64,000 nt of DNA from Nitrospira sp. (GCA_037045225.1 JBAOHZ010000009.1:3272001-3336000); one strand, 5' to 3'; counted from the stretch's first letter, positions 8,477 to 16,702 are shown. Notes: a model not told the origin generated them from the letters alone. A program made the numbers and translations.

Positions 8477-9886
8477 CTATCGAGGCATCACCTGAAAGAC
8501 GTCCCGTAGGTCTTGCGCCATGTCGCTGGCATGGCGATACCGGTTGGGAATGTCTTTTTGGAGTGCGCGATCCACGATTGCTTGGACACGTGAGGGAAGA
8601 TCGCGGCGGTATTTGAGCAGCGGGGCATGCGGAGCTTTGGCGATGCGTATGACGAGGGCGGCCATGTTCTCGGCGTCGAACGGACGTTCGGCGGTCAACA
8701 GCTCGAAGAGCACGACACCGAGAGAAAACACATCGGATCGGCCGTCCACCTCTTTTCCCGTGGCTTGTTCCGGCGACATGTACCGCGGGGTACCCAGAAT
8801 CATGCTGGTCTGTGTCTTCGAGGCGCTGGCCATCTTGGCGATGCCGAAATCCATCACCTTCACGAGTCGGTGTTTCAGAATCATAATGTTCGAGGGTTTG
8901 ACATCGCGGTGGACGACGCCTTGGCTGTGGGCATAGTCCAGCGCATCGGCGACGGTGGCGACGACCTGCAGCGCCTGTTTCGCGGGAAGGATCGTCGTCT
9001 TCTGGCAGTAGCCGCTGAGCAAGGTGCCCTCCAGATATTCCATCGCGATGTAGGCCAGGCCCTCTTGCTCCCCGGCGTCGTAGACCGTGACGATATTGGG
9101 GTGCGAGAGCCGCCCGGTCGATTCGGCTTCACGAAAGAACCGGTCGCGGAATTCTTTGAGCTCGTGTTCGTTCTCGATGTCGTCCAACCGCATGGTCTTG
9201 ATGGCGACGTGGCGGTGGATCGTCGGGTCTTTTCCCAGGAAGACGACGCCCATGGCCCCTCGACCGAGCTCTTTCACGACCTGATAACGCCCAAGCGTGC
9301 TGGGCACTGCGGTCCCGGTGCGCAGGGCAATGGGGCCGGTGGCGCGGGCCGGGGTTGGAGTGCTTTCGTTGGCGGGTGTATGGGCCTCTTCCGTCGCATC
9401 GGCTGGTGCCTCCTCCTCCTCAAGCGGACGACGGCGTGGAGGCCCGGTGAAGGCTTGCGTCAACGCCTCGGCATGACGGACCCAGGCAAACGTCAGCCAG
9501 GTGGCCGCGCCGATCAGGCCGCCGGTAATCAGCCAGTTGTAGAGCGGTTGTTTGGGAGGGCCAAGCACAGGAATCCCGTGGGCATCATAGGCACGTGAGG
9601 CCACGAGGACGATGAGGAGACCTGCGGAGGGAAACAGAATGGCACGAAAAAACGTTTGGCCCTTCCCGTTGTCGTCGAGGTCCTGTCTGGCTCGGGAGGC
9701 GGCCAGCCAGATCATGAACAGGCAAATGCCGTCGGCGAGTAATCGGACGGCCTGTGCCGCATTCATCCCCAACGGCGGGATGAAGCTGTGCGTGAATAGC
9801 GGAAGGGTGGCCAACAATGGCCCCACCAGAATCGCAAGGATAATAACGATTAGATACGGGCCGATCCAGCCCCAGGATGTGGTCAT
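8477..9886 (-). CDS. Membrane Ser/Thr protein kinase
   Basis: The 469-residue protein has three or four N-terminal membrane helices (about 10-35, 48-65, 82-98, 117-136), a Pro/Glu-rich linker and a complete C-terminal Hanks-type kinase domain (about 200-465). Visible motifs are the glycine loop GRGAMGVVFLGKD (208-220), VAIK (227-230), HRDVKPSN (326-333), DFGIAK (346-351) and GTPRYMSPEQ (365-374). The order is reversed from PknB-type kinases, which have the kinase first, and there is no obvious periplasmic sensor domain. It heads the kinase-PP2C-FHA operon. Confidence 0.94.
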   Translation of the reverse strand: MTTSWGWIGPYLIVIILAILVGPLLATLPLFTHSFIPPLGMNAAQAVRLLADGICLFMIWLAASRARQDLDDNGKGQTFFRAILFPSAGLLIVLVASRAYDAHGIPVLGPPKQPLYNWLITGGLIGAATWLTFAWVRHAEALTQAFTGPPRRRPLEEEEAPADATEEAHTPANESTPTPARATGPIALRTGTAVPSTLGRYQVVKELGRGAMGVVFLGKDPTIHRHVAIKTMRLDDIENEHELKEFRDRFFREAESTGRLSHPNIVTVYDAGEQEGLAYIAMEYLEGTLLSGYCQKTTILPAKQALQVVATVADALDYAHSQGVVHRDVKPSNIMILKHRLVKVMDFGIAKMASASKTQTSMILGTPRYMSPEQATGKEVDGRSDVFSLGVVLFELLTAERPFDAENMAALVIRIAKAPHAPLLKYRRDLPSRVQAIVDRALQKDIPNRYRHASDMAQDLRDVFQVMPR

Positions 9887-10058
9887 GTGTTGGAGTCGCG
9901 TGGTGCCTGAGCCTCAGTGTAGCGGAAGGTCTTGGTGTGTCAACGAAACGAGGGAATAGTGCAGCGTGAGACGAGGCGAGGCCTGCCCTGGGGGACGGAC
10001 GAGTGCCGGCCGAGTGGAACGGGCGAGACGCCTCAGTCTGTGGGCACGTGTCGGGGGG

Positions 10059-10907
10059 TTAGGCGGTGGTCGCGGCTTTTCTGAGCGGATCGAGGAGTTT
10101 CTCGGAAACCTTCAACTGACCCCGTCCGATGCCGACCTCGATATCGGGCTTGGTCACGCCGTGGAAATCGCTTCCTCCGGTCACGACGAGGTCGCACTGC
10201 TTCGCCAACTCCAGGTACTCGGTGGTTTGGCTGGGCGTGTGCGTGCTGTAGTGCACTTCGATGCCTCCCAGGCCGGTGACTTTCAGGTCACGGACCAGGG
10301 TGCGCAAGCCGTCTGCCGACGTTCTGACCCAGGTCGGGTGCGCCAGCACCGGCACCCCGCCGGCCTCACGAATCCATTGCACCGCCTGGGCCGGTAGCGG
10401 CAATTCACGATCGACGAATGCCGGCCGGCCGTTGGCCAGATAACGGTCGAAGGCTTCTTTAGCCGAGGTGACGAATTTCTTCTCCATCAGGAGGCGGGCG
10501 ATGTGGGGGCGGCCCACGGATTCCGTGCCGGCCAGTGCCCGGACTTCCTCATAGGTAATCGGGATGCCCAGCTCGTTGAGCCGTTGGACGATCTTCGGGT
10601 TCCGCGTATGGCGGCTGTCCCGCAAGCTGCTCAGGCGCTGGGCCAGGAGCGGATCGGTCCAGTTCAAAAAATAGCCGAGGATATGGAGTTCGCTCTCGCC
10701 GAGGCGCGAACTGATTTCGACGCCGGGGACGACCTCGATGCCGAGTTCGGTCCCGATGGCGGTGGCTTCCGCAATCCCCGCCACGATGTCGTGGTCGGTG
10801 ATCGCGAGCGCGGTCACGCCGGCCTGTTTGGCGAAGGTCATCACCTCACGGGTGGAAAAGCTGCCGTCCGAATGAGTGGTATGGAGGTGAAGATCAATGC
10901 GGCTCAT
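10059..10907 (-). CDS. PHP-domain phosphoesterase (RNase AM / TrpH-like)
   Basis: The 282-residue protein has the metal ligands of the PHP family: DLHLHTTHSDGSFS at the N-terminus, ITDHDIV near residue 37, VVPGVEIS near 60, VLAHPTW near 200 and VTGGSDFHG near 243. Relatives (YciV/TrpH/RnmA) hydrolyse 3',5'-nucleoside bisphosphates and trim RNA 5' ends. The exact substrate here is inferred from family. Its start overlaps the stop of the upstream folB-methyltransferase gene by 4 bp (ATGA). Confidence 0.9.
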   Translation of the reverse strand: MSRIDLHLHTTHSDGSFSTREVMTFAKQAGVTALAITDHDIVAGIAEATAIGTELGIEVVPGVEISSRLGESELHILGYFLNWTDPLLAQRLSSLRDSRHTRNPKIVQRLNELGIPITYEEVRALAGTESVGRPHIARLLMEKKFVTSAKEAFDRYLANGRPAFVDRELPLPAQAVQWIREAGGVPVLAHPTWVRTSADGLRTLVRDLKVTGLGGIEVHYSTHTPSQTTEYLELAKQCDLVVTGGSDFHGVTKPDIEVGIGRGQLKVSEKLLDPLRKAATTA

Positions 10908-11839
10908 CGTGGTATCTCAGGCCCCGCTTTCTGCGCGACTAAGCGCGCGGTGTAACATGGCCCGTCGCCATGGCCGTCATGTTCACCCTCATCGTAATGC
11001 AGCACACGAAGAGGGGCGGTCAGTCTGAGGAGTTCGTTGTGCGCCAGACAGAATTCCCATCGGCGCGGATGCTGATAGCGGAAGTAGTTCTCGATGCTGA
11101 AGGTTTCGTAGAGCAAAAGGCCGTTCGGTTTCAGGGCGTCCATCAGCACAGGGAACAGCGGACGATGCAAATAAAAAAAGACCACGATGGCATCATAACA
11201 TTCTTGGCCCAAACTCGGAGGATGGTCGGGCTTCTCTTCCAAATCGAGTACCCGGGTGGTGAGGCCCGAGAGGCCTTGCGTCGCCGCGGCCGTTTCCAGC
11301 GCCGCGAGCGCCTGCGCGTCTCGATCGATCGCTTCGACCTGTAGGCCGTGAGACAGGAGATGCAGGGCATGACGGCCACGGCCTGCGGCGACATCCAGAA
11401 CCCGACCTGTGGGGAATCGTCCCAGTTGCTGTGTGAGAAACGGGGCAGGAGTCGGTCCTGTGCGCGGAGTAGGGCGGGCGACCCGCGTGCGTTCGAACCG
11501 GACGCCGACCGACCCGGCGACCATGGCGAGCGGCGCGTGGAGCTTGCGGATCCACATGTGTATCCGATCGACCGGGAATTCGGCGAACAACATGGCGATC
11601 AGCTGTTCCGCCAGGGACTCTAACAGCCGGCAGGTCAGCGAACCGCCGAGCGCGACGAGGCGCTCTGCGACCTGGGCATAGTCGATGGTCTCATCGAGGC
11701 GATCTGACAGTCCGGCGGCGTCCAGCGCGGCTTCCAACTCAAGATCGATCGCGATCTGTTGTGGTTTGCGGCGTTCCTCTTCGGTGACGCCGCAGCGGCC
11801 GTAGAATTCCAATCGTTCGATGATGATGCGCTGCGCCAT
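10904..11839 (-). CDS. FolB (dihydroneopterin aldolase) fused to a SAM methyltransferase
   Basis: From MAQRIIIERLEFYGRCGVTE the first 120 residues match dihydroneopterin aldolase/epimerase (folate synthesis): RCGVTEEER near the start, IDYAQV in the middle, and IRKLHAPLAMVAGSVGV with the conserved lysine. A short Pro-rich linker follows, then a class I SAM-dependent methyltransferase (GRVLDVAAGRGRHALHLL, VEAIDRD, YDAIVVFFYLHRP) resembling TehB-like enzymes. The frame is continuous; separate single-domain genes are the usual arrangement. The ATG at 11839 is preferred over 11875 because FolB homology begins there. Methyl acceptor unknown. Confidence 0.85.
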   Translation of the reverse strand: MAQRIIIERLEFYGRCGVTEEERRKPQQIAIDLELEAALDAAGLSDRLDETIDYAQVAERLVALGGSLTCRLLESLAEQLIAMLFAEFPVDRIHMWIRKLHAPLAMVAGSVGVRFERTRVARPTPRTGPTPAPFLTQQLGRFPTGRVLDVAAGRGRHALHLLSHGLQVEAIDRDAQALAALETAAATQGLSGLTTRVLDLEEKPDHPPSLGQECYDAIVVFFYLHRPLFPVLMDALKPNGLLLYETFSIENYFRYQHPRRWEFCLAHNELLRLTAPLRVLHYDEGEHDGHGDGPCYTARLVAQKAGPEIPR

Positions 11840-11899
11840 GGCGGCATTGTCGTGGATGGACTTTCGGACTGTCAAGCAAGGTGGGGGACGCGGGAAGGA

Positions 11900-12070
11900 A
11901 GAGCCTATGGCTGATGGCGTATAGCTGATAGCAAAGACGCCAGGACGAGAGCCGAACGACGCGTCGATCCGGGAACCGTAAGGCGTGAAAGGTCACACGT
12001 GAAGCGTGAAAGGTGAACGTCAGACATGAAAGATCCGGACGAGAGACGAACGACGTTTCACGAGCGACGC
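11900..12070. repeat. Degenerate short tandem repeats between genes
   Basis: About 11908-11935 contains two near-copies of a unit of form tatGGCTGATgGC. About 11950-12065 contains dispersed copies of gcGTGAAaGGT-like words (aggcgtgaaaggt, agcgtgaaaggt), gatccgg and gaacgacg. They are too irregular for a simple microsatellite. The end of the truncated membrane protein gene reads into this stretch. Confidence 0.5.
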
Positions 12071-12505
12071 GCAAGCCGGGCGGATCGAGGAAAGAACCGT
12101 TGAGGGGATATGGATGTTCGTGATGCGCTGTAGGAGGCGCGCGCCGGTCAGGCGCAACAGCTCCGCCAGTTGAGCCACGGTCGCTTCGTCGGTCCGGCCA
12201 AGGCGCAGCTGCTTCAGGTCCGCTGTATACACGGCGCGGCGCCGCCAGGTGGCATGAATGGCTGCGGCCGCCACGATGGTGAGGAGCAACGGGTTCGAGG
12301 GGATGGAGAACAACCAGCGCCACCACTCGTAGAGCGCCAGCGCCACGAGGCACAAGGGCAGCGAGAGGACATCGCCCCATGCCGATTGGAGCCGCTGGAT
12401 CTGTTCCTCCACGGATTGACCGGTGAACCGACGTGGCGTCAGTTGCAATGGTGTGCGACGGTTTTTCGAACCGAACCATCGTGAGGGGAGAAACTTCCCA
12501 AACAT
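12020..12505 (-). CDS. Two-helix membrane protein, apparently a truncated NERD-like protein
   Basis: From MFGKFLPSRWFG (ATG 12505, AGGAGG 8 bp upstream) the protein is 161 aa: a basic N-terminus, two adjacent membrane helices (about 47-68 and 73-88), then KQLRLGRTDEATVAQLAELL followed by RLTGARLLQRI. The latter resembles the opening of a NERD (nuclease-related) domain, but the catalytic part that should follow is absent in all frames; the last 30 residues are Arg/Ser-rich and lie in degenerate repeats. I read it as a truncated gene. Upstream extension of the frame runs through a TIR element and is not coding. Confidence 0.5.
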   Translation of the reverse strand: MFGKFLPSRWFGSKNRRTPLQLTPRRFTGQSVEEQIQRLQSAWGDVLSLPLCLVALALYEWWRWLFSIPSNPLLLTIVAAAAIHATWRRRAVYTADLKQLRLGRTDEATVAQLAELLRLTGARLLQRITNIHIPSTVLSSIRPACASLVKRRSSLVRIFHV

Positions 12506-12843
12506 CCCACAGTCCTCCTGTCGTGAATAAGCACACGTCTCGAAGGAATTGTAGGGCAGGTTGGGCATTCGGAGTAGTAAAGACTGAATTTCTGCAGGAG
12601 GCGCGCGAGTGTGGCGCACGCTGTACTCTAGCAGGCTGCAGAAAAACTCGATGGCTACGTAATACATTACGATCCACTCATACGTCCTGCGCCGTGTCGA
12701 TTTGAGAGTGTCCCGCAGGATGCGCAAAAAGGACGTCCAGCAAGGCCGCAGCAAGCGAAGTGGCGAATCGTACTCGCGTCGTACGGTGAGCCGCTGAGCG
12801 CCGCGAGAACGCTGCTGGCGGACTTTTTCCGCATCCTGCTAGG
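12506..12843. other. Intergenic stretch holding a MITE-like element
   Basis: No gene is supported here. About 125 bp next to the membrane protein gene should hold its promoter; the remainder is the TIR element at 12630-12840. Confidence 0.7.
12630..12840. mobile_element. MITE-like element with about 20-bp terminal inverted repeats
   Basis: The left end agcaggctgcagaaaaactc (12630-12649) pairs with the complement of the right end (12821-12840, agcaggatgcggaaaaagtc) at 17 of 20 positions. TA dinucleotides sit at both borders (12629-12630 and 12840-12841), as expected for TA-target duplication of IS630/mariner-type elements. A third copy of the end sequence (gcaggatgcgcaaaaagg, 12715-12732) is internal. 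At 211 bp with no coding capacity it could only be mobilised in trans. No transposase is in the window. Confidence 0.65.
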
Positions 12844-13083
12844 TTAGTGGTCGTTTCGTCCACGGAGCGTGAGCACCAGATAGGGCGTGAGGTAATAACA
12901 GACGACCGAGATGATCACGCCCGACACCGCGCCGATCAAGCCGCCCAGATACACGCCGACGAAGGGGAGAAGGAAGACGAGGAGGATCATCGCCACCGCG
13001 ATGGGTTTGTGCCTCTCATAAAAGGCGGTGCGTTGCGCCGCGGTGAGCGAGTTGGAAAAAGACAACGGAGGTGGACCTGCCAT
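12844..13083 (-). CDS. Small two-helix membrane protein
   Basis: This 79-residue protein has a polar N-terminus (RTAFYERHKP) and two hydrophobic segments (about 29-49 and 51-71) with Gly-rich faces, then a short basic tail. Its stop codon lies 4 bp from the border of the TIR element. I recognise no family. The ribosome site is weak, but hydrophobic periodicity and clean termination support a real gene. Confidence 0.6.
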   Translation of the reverse strand: MAGPPPLSFSNSLTAAQRTAFYERHKPIAVAMILLVFLLPFVGVYLGGLIGAVSGVIISVVCYYLTPYLVLTLRGRNDH

Positions 13084-13182
13084 GGGATCGCGCCTATTCC
13101 ATTTTGTTCGGATTGCGTGTATGAACGAGGGGCACTGATATCGACAGGGTCATAGGCATTCATTTACCACGGGAGGGTGGGT

Positions 13183-13281
13183 ATGGCGAAGGGCATGCAG
13201 CAGAAAAAGACGGCTAAGAAGAAACCTGCTAAGACGCTCATGGAGAAGCGCGCCGAAAAAAGCGCGAAGAAGGGTCGCTGA
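13183..13281 (+). CDS. 32-residue Lys-rich basic protein
   Basis: A 32-codon frame starts at ATG 13183 behind a GGGAGG ribosome site (13171-13176) and reads MAKGMQQKKTAKKKPAKTLM, then EKRAEKSAKKGR and stop. More than a third of the residues are Lys, giving a strongly positive peptide that could bind nucleic acid or ribosomes. Similar tiny MAKGM...KKPAKTL proteins are annotated as hypothetical in other bacteria, to my recollection. A 6-bp G/C stem follows at 13305-13323 but lacks a T tract. Function unknown. Confidence 0.6.
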   Translation: MAKGMQQKKTAKKKPAKTLMEKRAEKSAKKGR

Positions 13282-13417
13282 TCCGGTTCCGTTGGGGCCT
13301 CACTGCCGCCTCATGATGGCGGCTCCCGCCTGTGTGACCGGGAGAATGTCGAACACCGCACTGTCTCGGTGACGCAGACGGGCGGCTGTCCGTCGGGCTC
13401 TCTTCGTTTGCGTCACC

Positions 13418-13936
13418 TTAACGAAGTTTCTGCAGAACTCCCTCCGCGACGACGGCGTTCGGATCGCCTCTCACCATCAGATCCTTGTCGCTGAAGTGAG
13501 CCGTCGAACTGGTGGTGACGCGCATCTTCAGGCCACCGGGAACGAGGGTATACTCGAAGAGGGCGGCTTCCTGCCGTTGATCCAGATAGCCCTGACTCGC
13601 CCGCTCAAAGGAACCGACGATACCGACCGACAATCGCCCCTGCCCCTTGTCGACACGCTGCACGATCATCCGTTGCACGCCGCCGCCTGGCGGGACGTAT
13701 TCCACCGTTTGACCCGCGTGCGACAACTCCACCTGCCGCGTCAGCCCCTTGTTGTTGGTGTACGAGTAGAGGGGAAAGCCCTGCGGACTGAAGTCGATCT
13801 GTACTTCAGCCTGACTGCCGTCGGCGCTGCTGAGCAGACCCTTCCATGCGCCAGTCAGGTCCGCCGCGGCGAGCGTGCCTGAATACCCCAGCCACAGCAC
13901 GATCACCACGATGCCGAGGAGTTGCTTCAGGCTCAT
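13418..13936 (-). CDS. Exported hypothetical protein
   Basis: From MSLKQLLGIVVIVLWLGYSG the 172-residue protein has a clear signal peptide with likely cleavage after AAA (about residue 24), then a beta-rich mature part that begins LTGAWKGLLSSADGSQAEVQ and continues with short strands. The opening resembles small secreted beta-barrel (lipocalin-like) proteins, but I cannot assign a family. A GGGAGG ribosome site lies 8 bp before the ATG at 13936; the longer frame to 14119 overlaps the caspase gene. It follows the caspase-like gene by 41 bp and is probably cotranscribed. Confidence 0.75.
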   Translation of the reverse strand: MSLKQLLGIVVIVLWLGYSGTLAAADLTGAWKGLLSSADGSQAEVQIDFSPQGFPLYSYTNNKGLTRQVELSHAGQTVEYVPPGGGVQRMIVQRVDKGQGRLSVGIVGSFERASQGYLDQRQEAALFEYTLVPGGLKMRVTTSSTAHFSDKDLMVRGDPNAVVAEGVLQKLR

Positions 13937-13977
13937 GCGCGTCGCCTCCCGGGAGATGCGCTCCCTGCGAACGTTCG

Positions 13978-14889
13978 TCAGACCGAGAACGGCTGTTGCC
14001 TCAAGAACCGGGCGACGGCTCCGAGCGTAAACAGATTGGGTGTCTGGCTGGCCGGCAGTCCCGCACGGATGGCGGCGTGGAACTTGGCATAGTTCCCGCT
14101 GTAATTCCCATGATTCCAAACTTTCAGCAACTGTTCGGTGAACGCCCCGTTCTGCTCGCCATCCATGGAGGTCTGGTTATCCTGGCAGCCTGAGATCAGG
14201 ATCACGGATGGTTTGAATGCCTTCGCGATGGCCGTCAGGCGCGGACTCACGGCCAGTTGGGCGAGCACACTATCCGGATCTGCCACAGAGGCCTTGCCGG
14301 CAACTTTGGCGACGCCCTGCTGCAAGGTGTCGTAGAACTTCCGGTGCTCGCGATAGGTGCGGAGGCCGACGGAGATCGGCATCATTTTCGAGCGCCCGAC
14401 CGATCGGCCGGGATCGAATTGCGGGGGCATGTTGCGGGTGACGGTGCCGCTGTGGCAGCTGTCGGACAGCACCAGGATGCGCACGCCCGCCGCGAAGCGG
14501 CTCAATTCGAAGTACAACTCATCGTCGATCAGCTGGCCGTCGAACAGGCACCAGGTTTCGTCTTGCTTGTCAGATTCCTCACCTGTGACATCGGGGATCT
14601 GACCGCCGTGGCCCGAATAGGTCAGAAAAAAGAAGTCGCCTTTCCGCAGTGTCTTGGCGGCTTTGCGCATGGCGGCTAATGTCTTGGCTCGCGTTCCCTG
14701 CTTGGTCAGCAGCAGGGTGGCTTTCAGGCCGCGCGAGGTGGCGATCGCCGCCATGTCCTTCGCATCGAACTCACAGGCCGCGAGGTCGCCGCTCCAGCCA
14801 CCATAGGCGGCGGGGCTCACGGCGTTCAGGCCGATGTGTAAGGAGAGTCCCTTCGGTTTGCTGTTGGATGACGAGGTGGTCTTGGCCAT
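13978..14889 (-). CDS. Caspase-like (peptidase C14, metacaspase type) protein
   Basis: The 303-residue protein has the caspase fold signature: LSLHIGLNAVSP near the start, the catalytic-histidine segment FFLTYSGHGGQIPD (about 90-103) and the catalytic-cysteine segment VLSDSCHSGTV (about 140-150). Metacaspases cleave after Arg/Lys. There is no signal peptide, no membrane helix and no fused sensor domain. A small exported protein gene follows on the same strand. Substrates and trigger cannot be read from the sequence. Confidence 0.9.
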   Translation of the reverse strand: MAKTTSSSNSKPKGLSLHIGLNAVSPAAYGGWSGDLAACEFDAKDMAAIATSRGLKATLLLTKQGTRAKTLAAMRKAAKTLRKGDFFFLTYSGHGGQIPDVTGEESDKQDETWCLFDGQLIDDELYFELSRFAAGVRILVLSDSCHSGTVTRNMPPQFDPGRSVGRSKMMPISVGLRTYREHRKFYDTLQQGVAKVAGKASVADPDSVLAQLAVSPRLTAIAKAFKPSVILISGCQDNQTSMDGEQNGAFTEQLLKVWNHGNYSGNYAKFHAAIRAGLPASQTPNLFTLGAVARFLRQQPFSV

Positions 14890-15222
14890 ACGTACCTCCG
14901 TGGTCGGTGAGAAGCGATCAGAATGAAGTCGTTGATGTCAAAAGATGGCGGTACGGTAGTCGTTACCACGCAATCTGTCAACGGAGAGCATGCGGCAAAT
15001 ACTGGTATTTGAAGCGACCCGCGGCAGGGTGAACGTCACAGCGTTCTCTCCATCCATCGCATCCCCCAACCGGATGAACCGGAATAGAGCCAGTGGGGAG
15101 CAGGGCCAGACGGAAGAGGTTTCGGCCAGCACACTACCTAACCTATCTTTGCTGCCTCCTGAGTCTAGGTAGATGTGAGTTGTTCCGGGGATAGTCGCCA
15201 ACACATCGGGAGGGCGTAACCC
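14890..15222. other. Intergenic region, no gene seen
   Basis: The 333 bp upstream of the caspase-like gene contain an 88-codon minus-strand frame (14938-15204) without a ribosome site or recognisable sequence. It should include the caspase promoter; I see no other structure. Confidence 0.5.
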
Positions 15223-15513
15223 TCACGGTTCCGCCTCTTCGATGGCCTCGACTGATTCCTTCAGTGCGGTGACGAACGCCTCCGGCGCGGCCAACGCCTG
15301 CTCCGTCAGTTGGAATTCCGACACCAACACCCCATCTTTATCCACGACGATCAACCGATATCCCTGTTTCACGATGACTCCTTTCGAGGTAAAGTCCGCG
15401 TCGTTTCCAGAAACGAGAGCGTCGAACGAATGCGTCACGGCTATCTTACAAGGAAGCCGGCTGCGATGCGATTCGCAGGAGCCGGGGATGAAATCTAGGT
15501 TTTCTTTCGACAT
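15223..15513 (-). CDS. Small hypothetical protein
   Basis: A 96-residue frame: SRLPCKIAVTHSFDALVSGN, then YRLIVVDKDGVLVSEF, LTEQALAAPEAFVTALKES and a short acidic end. It looks like a compact alpha/beta protein with amphipathic C-terminal helices, but I recognise no family. There is no good ribosome site, so the start is uncertain. Confidence 0.45.
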   Translation of the reverse strand: MSKENLDFIPGSCESHRSRLPCKIAVTHSFDALVSGNDADFTSKGVIVKQGYRLIVVDKDGVLVSEFQLTEQALAAPEAFVTALKESVEAIEEAEP

Positions 15514-15532
15514 TGCTGGTAGGATAACCGTA

Positions 15533-15617
15533 ACCCGGATGATTCCTAACGGTTCGTTACGAAACCGAGGAGTCGCATTGCGAGCCCGCCGCAGACGCGC
15601 TCATGCAAGATTCGGGT
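15533..15617. repeat. Short degenerate copy of the 20.2-kb TIR element
   Basis: Left end acccggatgattcctaacgg and right end (complement of tcatgcaagattcgggt, 15601-15617) resemble the ends of the element at 20222-20412, and the interior (gttacgaaaccgaggagtcg, cgagcccgcc) matches parts of it. At about 85 bp it looks internally deleted. It lies directly upstream of the Tim44-like gene. Confidence 0.5.
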
Positions 15618-15661
15618 GAGGTTTCAGACTGTTCTCACGTTCCATAGAAAGGACGTATCGC

Positions 15662-16702
15662 TTGAATACCACTAAATTGATGGCTGCATGTCTTGTGTTG
15701 TCTTTGGTCGGCGTGCCGACCATTTCCTTTGCGAAGGCGCGGGGTGGATCGGGGGGTGGGTTCTCCAGCGGGTCGCGCGGCGGTAGCTCTTCGGGCAGCA
15801 TGGGCAGTCGCGGGTCACGCACCTATCAGGACAACGGCGCGAAGCCGATCGAGCAATCCACGACCGCCAGGCAGGCCACGAGCCCGCCGCCTTCCGTGGC
15901 CAGCGGTCCGGCCTCGACGGCCAGGCCGACGCCTGCTGCGCAGCCCTCGTGGCTGCAGCGCAATCCCCTGCTCGCGGGTATTGCCGGCGGTCTCGCCGGA
16001 TCATGGATCGGTCATATGCTGTTCGGGGCGACCGACAGCAGCGCGCGGACGAACGAAGCGGGTGAGCTGGTCGGAGACAACGGTCAGGCCGGATCGTCCG
16101 GCCCGAGCGGGATGTTCATTTTACTGCTGTTGATGGGAGCCGGGGCGCTGTTTTTCTATATGCGATCCCGCAAGCCTGCGGTGGCGCCTGATTTCTCGGG
16201 CATCACACGGAGCCGCGCGGCGAGTAGTGGAACCCTGCTGGAAGATGCGCCCGTGGCGACGCTTCGAACGGCCACGATCGATAGCGAGATCACCTCAGCC
16301 GACAAGGCTGACTTCCAGCAATCGTTGACCGATATTCAAACCGCCTGGGGTAAGCAGGATCTGTCCGTCTTGCGCCGCCTGGTGACGCCGGAAATGCTGG
16401 AGTATTTCAGCACCGGCCTGGCCGAACTGACCAGCCGGGATCAGGTGAACCGTGTGGAGGATGTGGTGCTGCTCCAAGCTGAAGTCCGGGAGTCGTGGCT
16501 TGAAAACACGGTGCAGTACGCGACGGTCAGCCTGCGTTGGAGTGCCCTGGACTATACCGTGTCCTTGTCAAAGGCCGCGGGGGACGCTGGGTATCTCATC
16601 GAAGGCAGTGCGGAGAAGCCCATCGAAACGACCGAGGTCTGGACCTTTATGCGGTATCAGCATGGTAAGTGGTTGCTGTCCGCGATTCAGCAGGTGGCGT
16701 AA
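15662..16702 (+). CDS. Tim44-like domain membrane protein, TTG start
   Basis: The 346-residue protein begins at TTG 15662 behind AAAGGA. It has a signal peptide (about 1-25), a Gly/Ser-rich low-complexity region (25-55), a Pro/Ala linker, a Gly-rich hydrophobic segment (NPLLAGIAGGLAGSWIGHML, about 105-125), a second membrane helix (FILLLLMGAGALFFYM, about 150-167), and a C-terminal Tim44-like domain (about 215-345) ending in VWTFMRYQHGKWLLSAIQQV. Bacterial relatives are inner-membrane proteins of unclear function. A terminator follows about 50 bp downstream. Confidence 0.85.
   Translation: MNTTKLMAACLVLSLVGVPTISFAKARGGSGGGFSSGSRGGSSSGSMGSRGSRTYQDNGAKPIEQSTTARQATSPPPSVASGPASTARPTPAAQPSWLQRNPLLAGIAGGLAGSWIGHMLFGATDSSARTNEAGELVGDNGQAGSSGPSGMFILLLLMGAGALFFYMRSRKPAVAPDFSGITRSRAASSGTLLEDAPVATLRTATIDSEITSADKADFQQSLTDIQTAWGKQDLSVLRRLVTPEMLEYFSTGLAELTSRDQVNRVEDVVLLQAEVRESWLENTVQYATVSLRWSALDYTVSLSKAAGDAGYLIEGSAEKPIETTEVWTFMRYQHGKWLLSAIQQVA

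Noticed and set aside
11739..12677. A 312-codon minus-strand frame across the folB-membrane protein interval.
   Set aside because: It is antisense or out of frame with better-supported genes, crosses the repeats and part of the TIR element, and has no recognisable sequence.
14938..15204. An 88-codon frame upstream of the caspase-like gene.
   Set aside because: No ribosome site, no hydrophobic or family pattern, and it fills a promoter-containing region.
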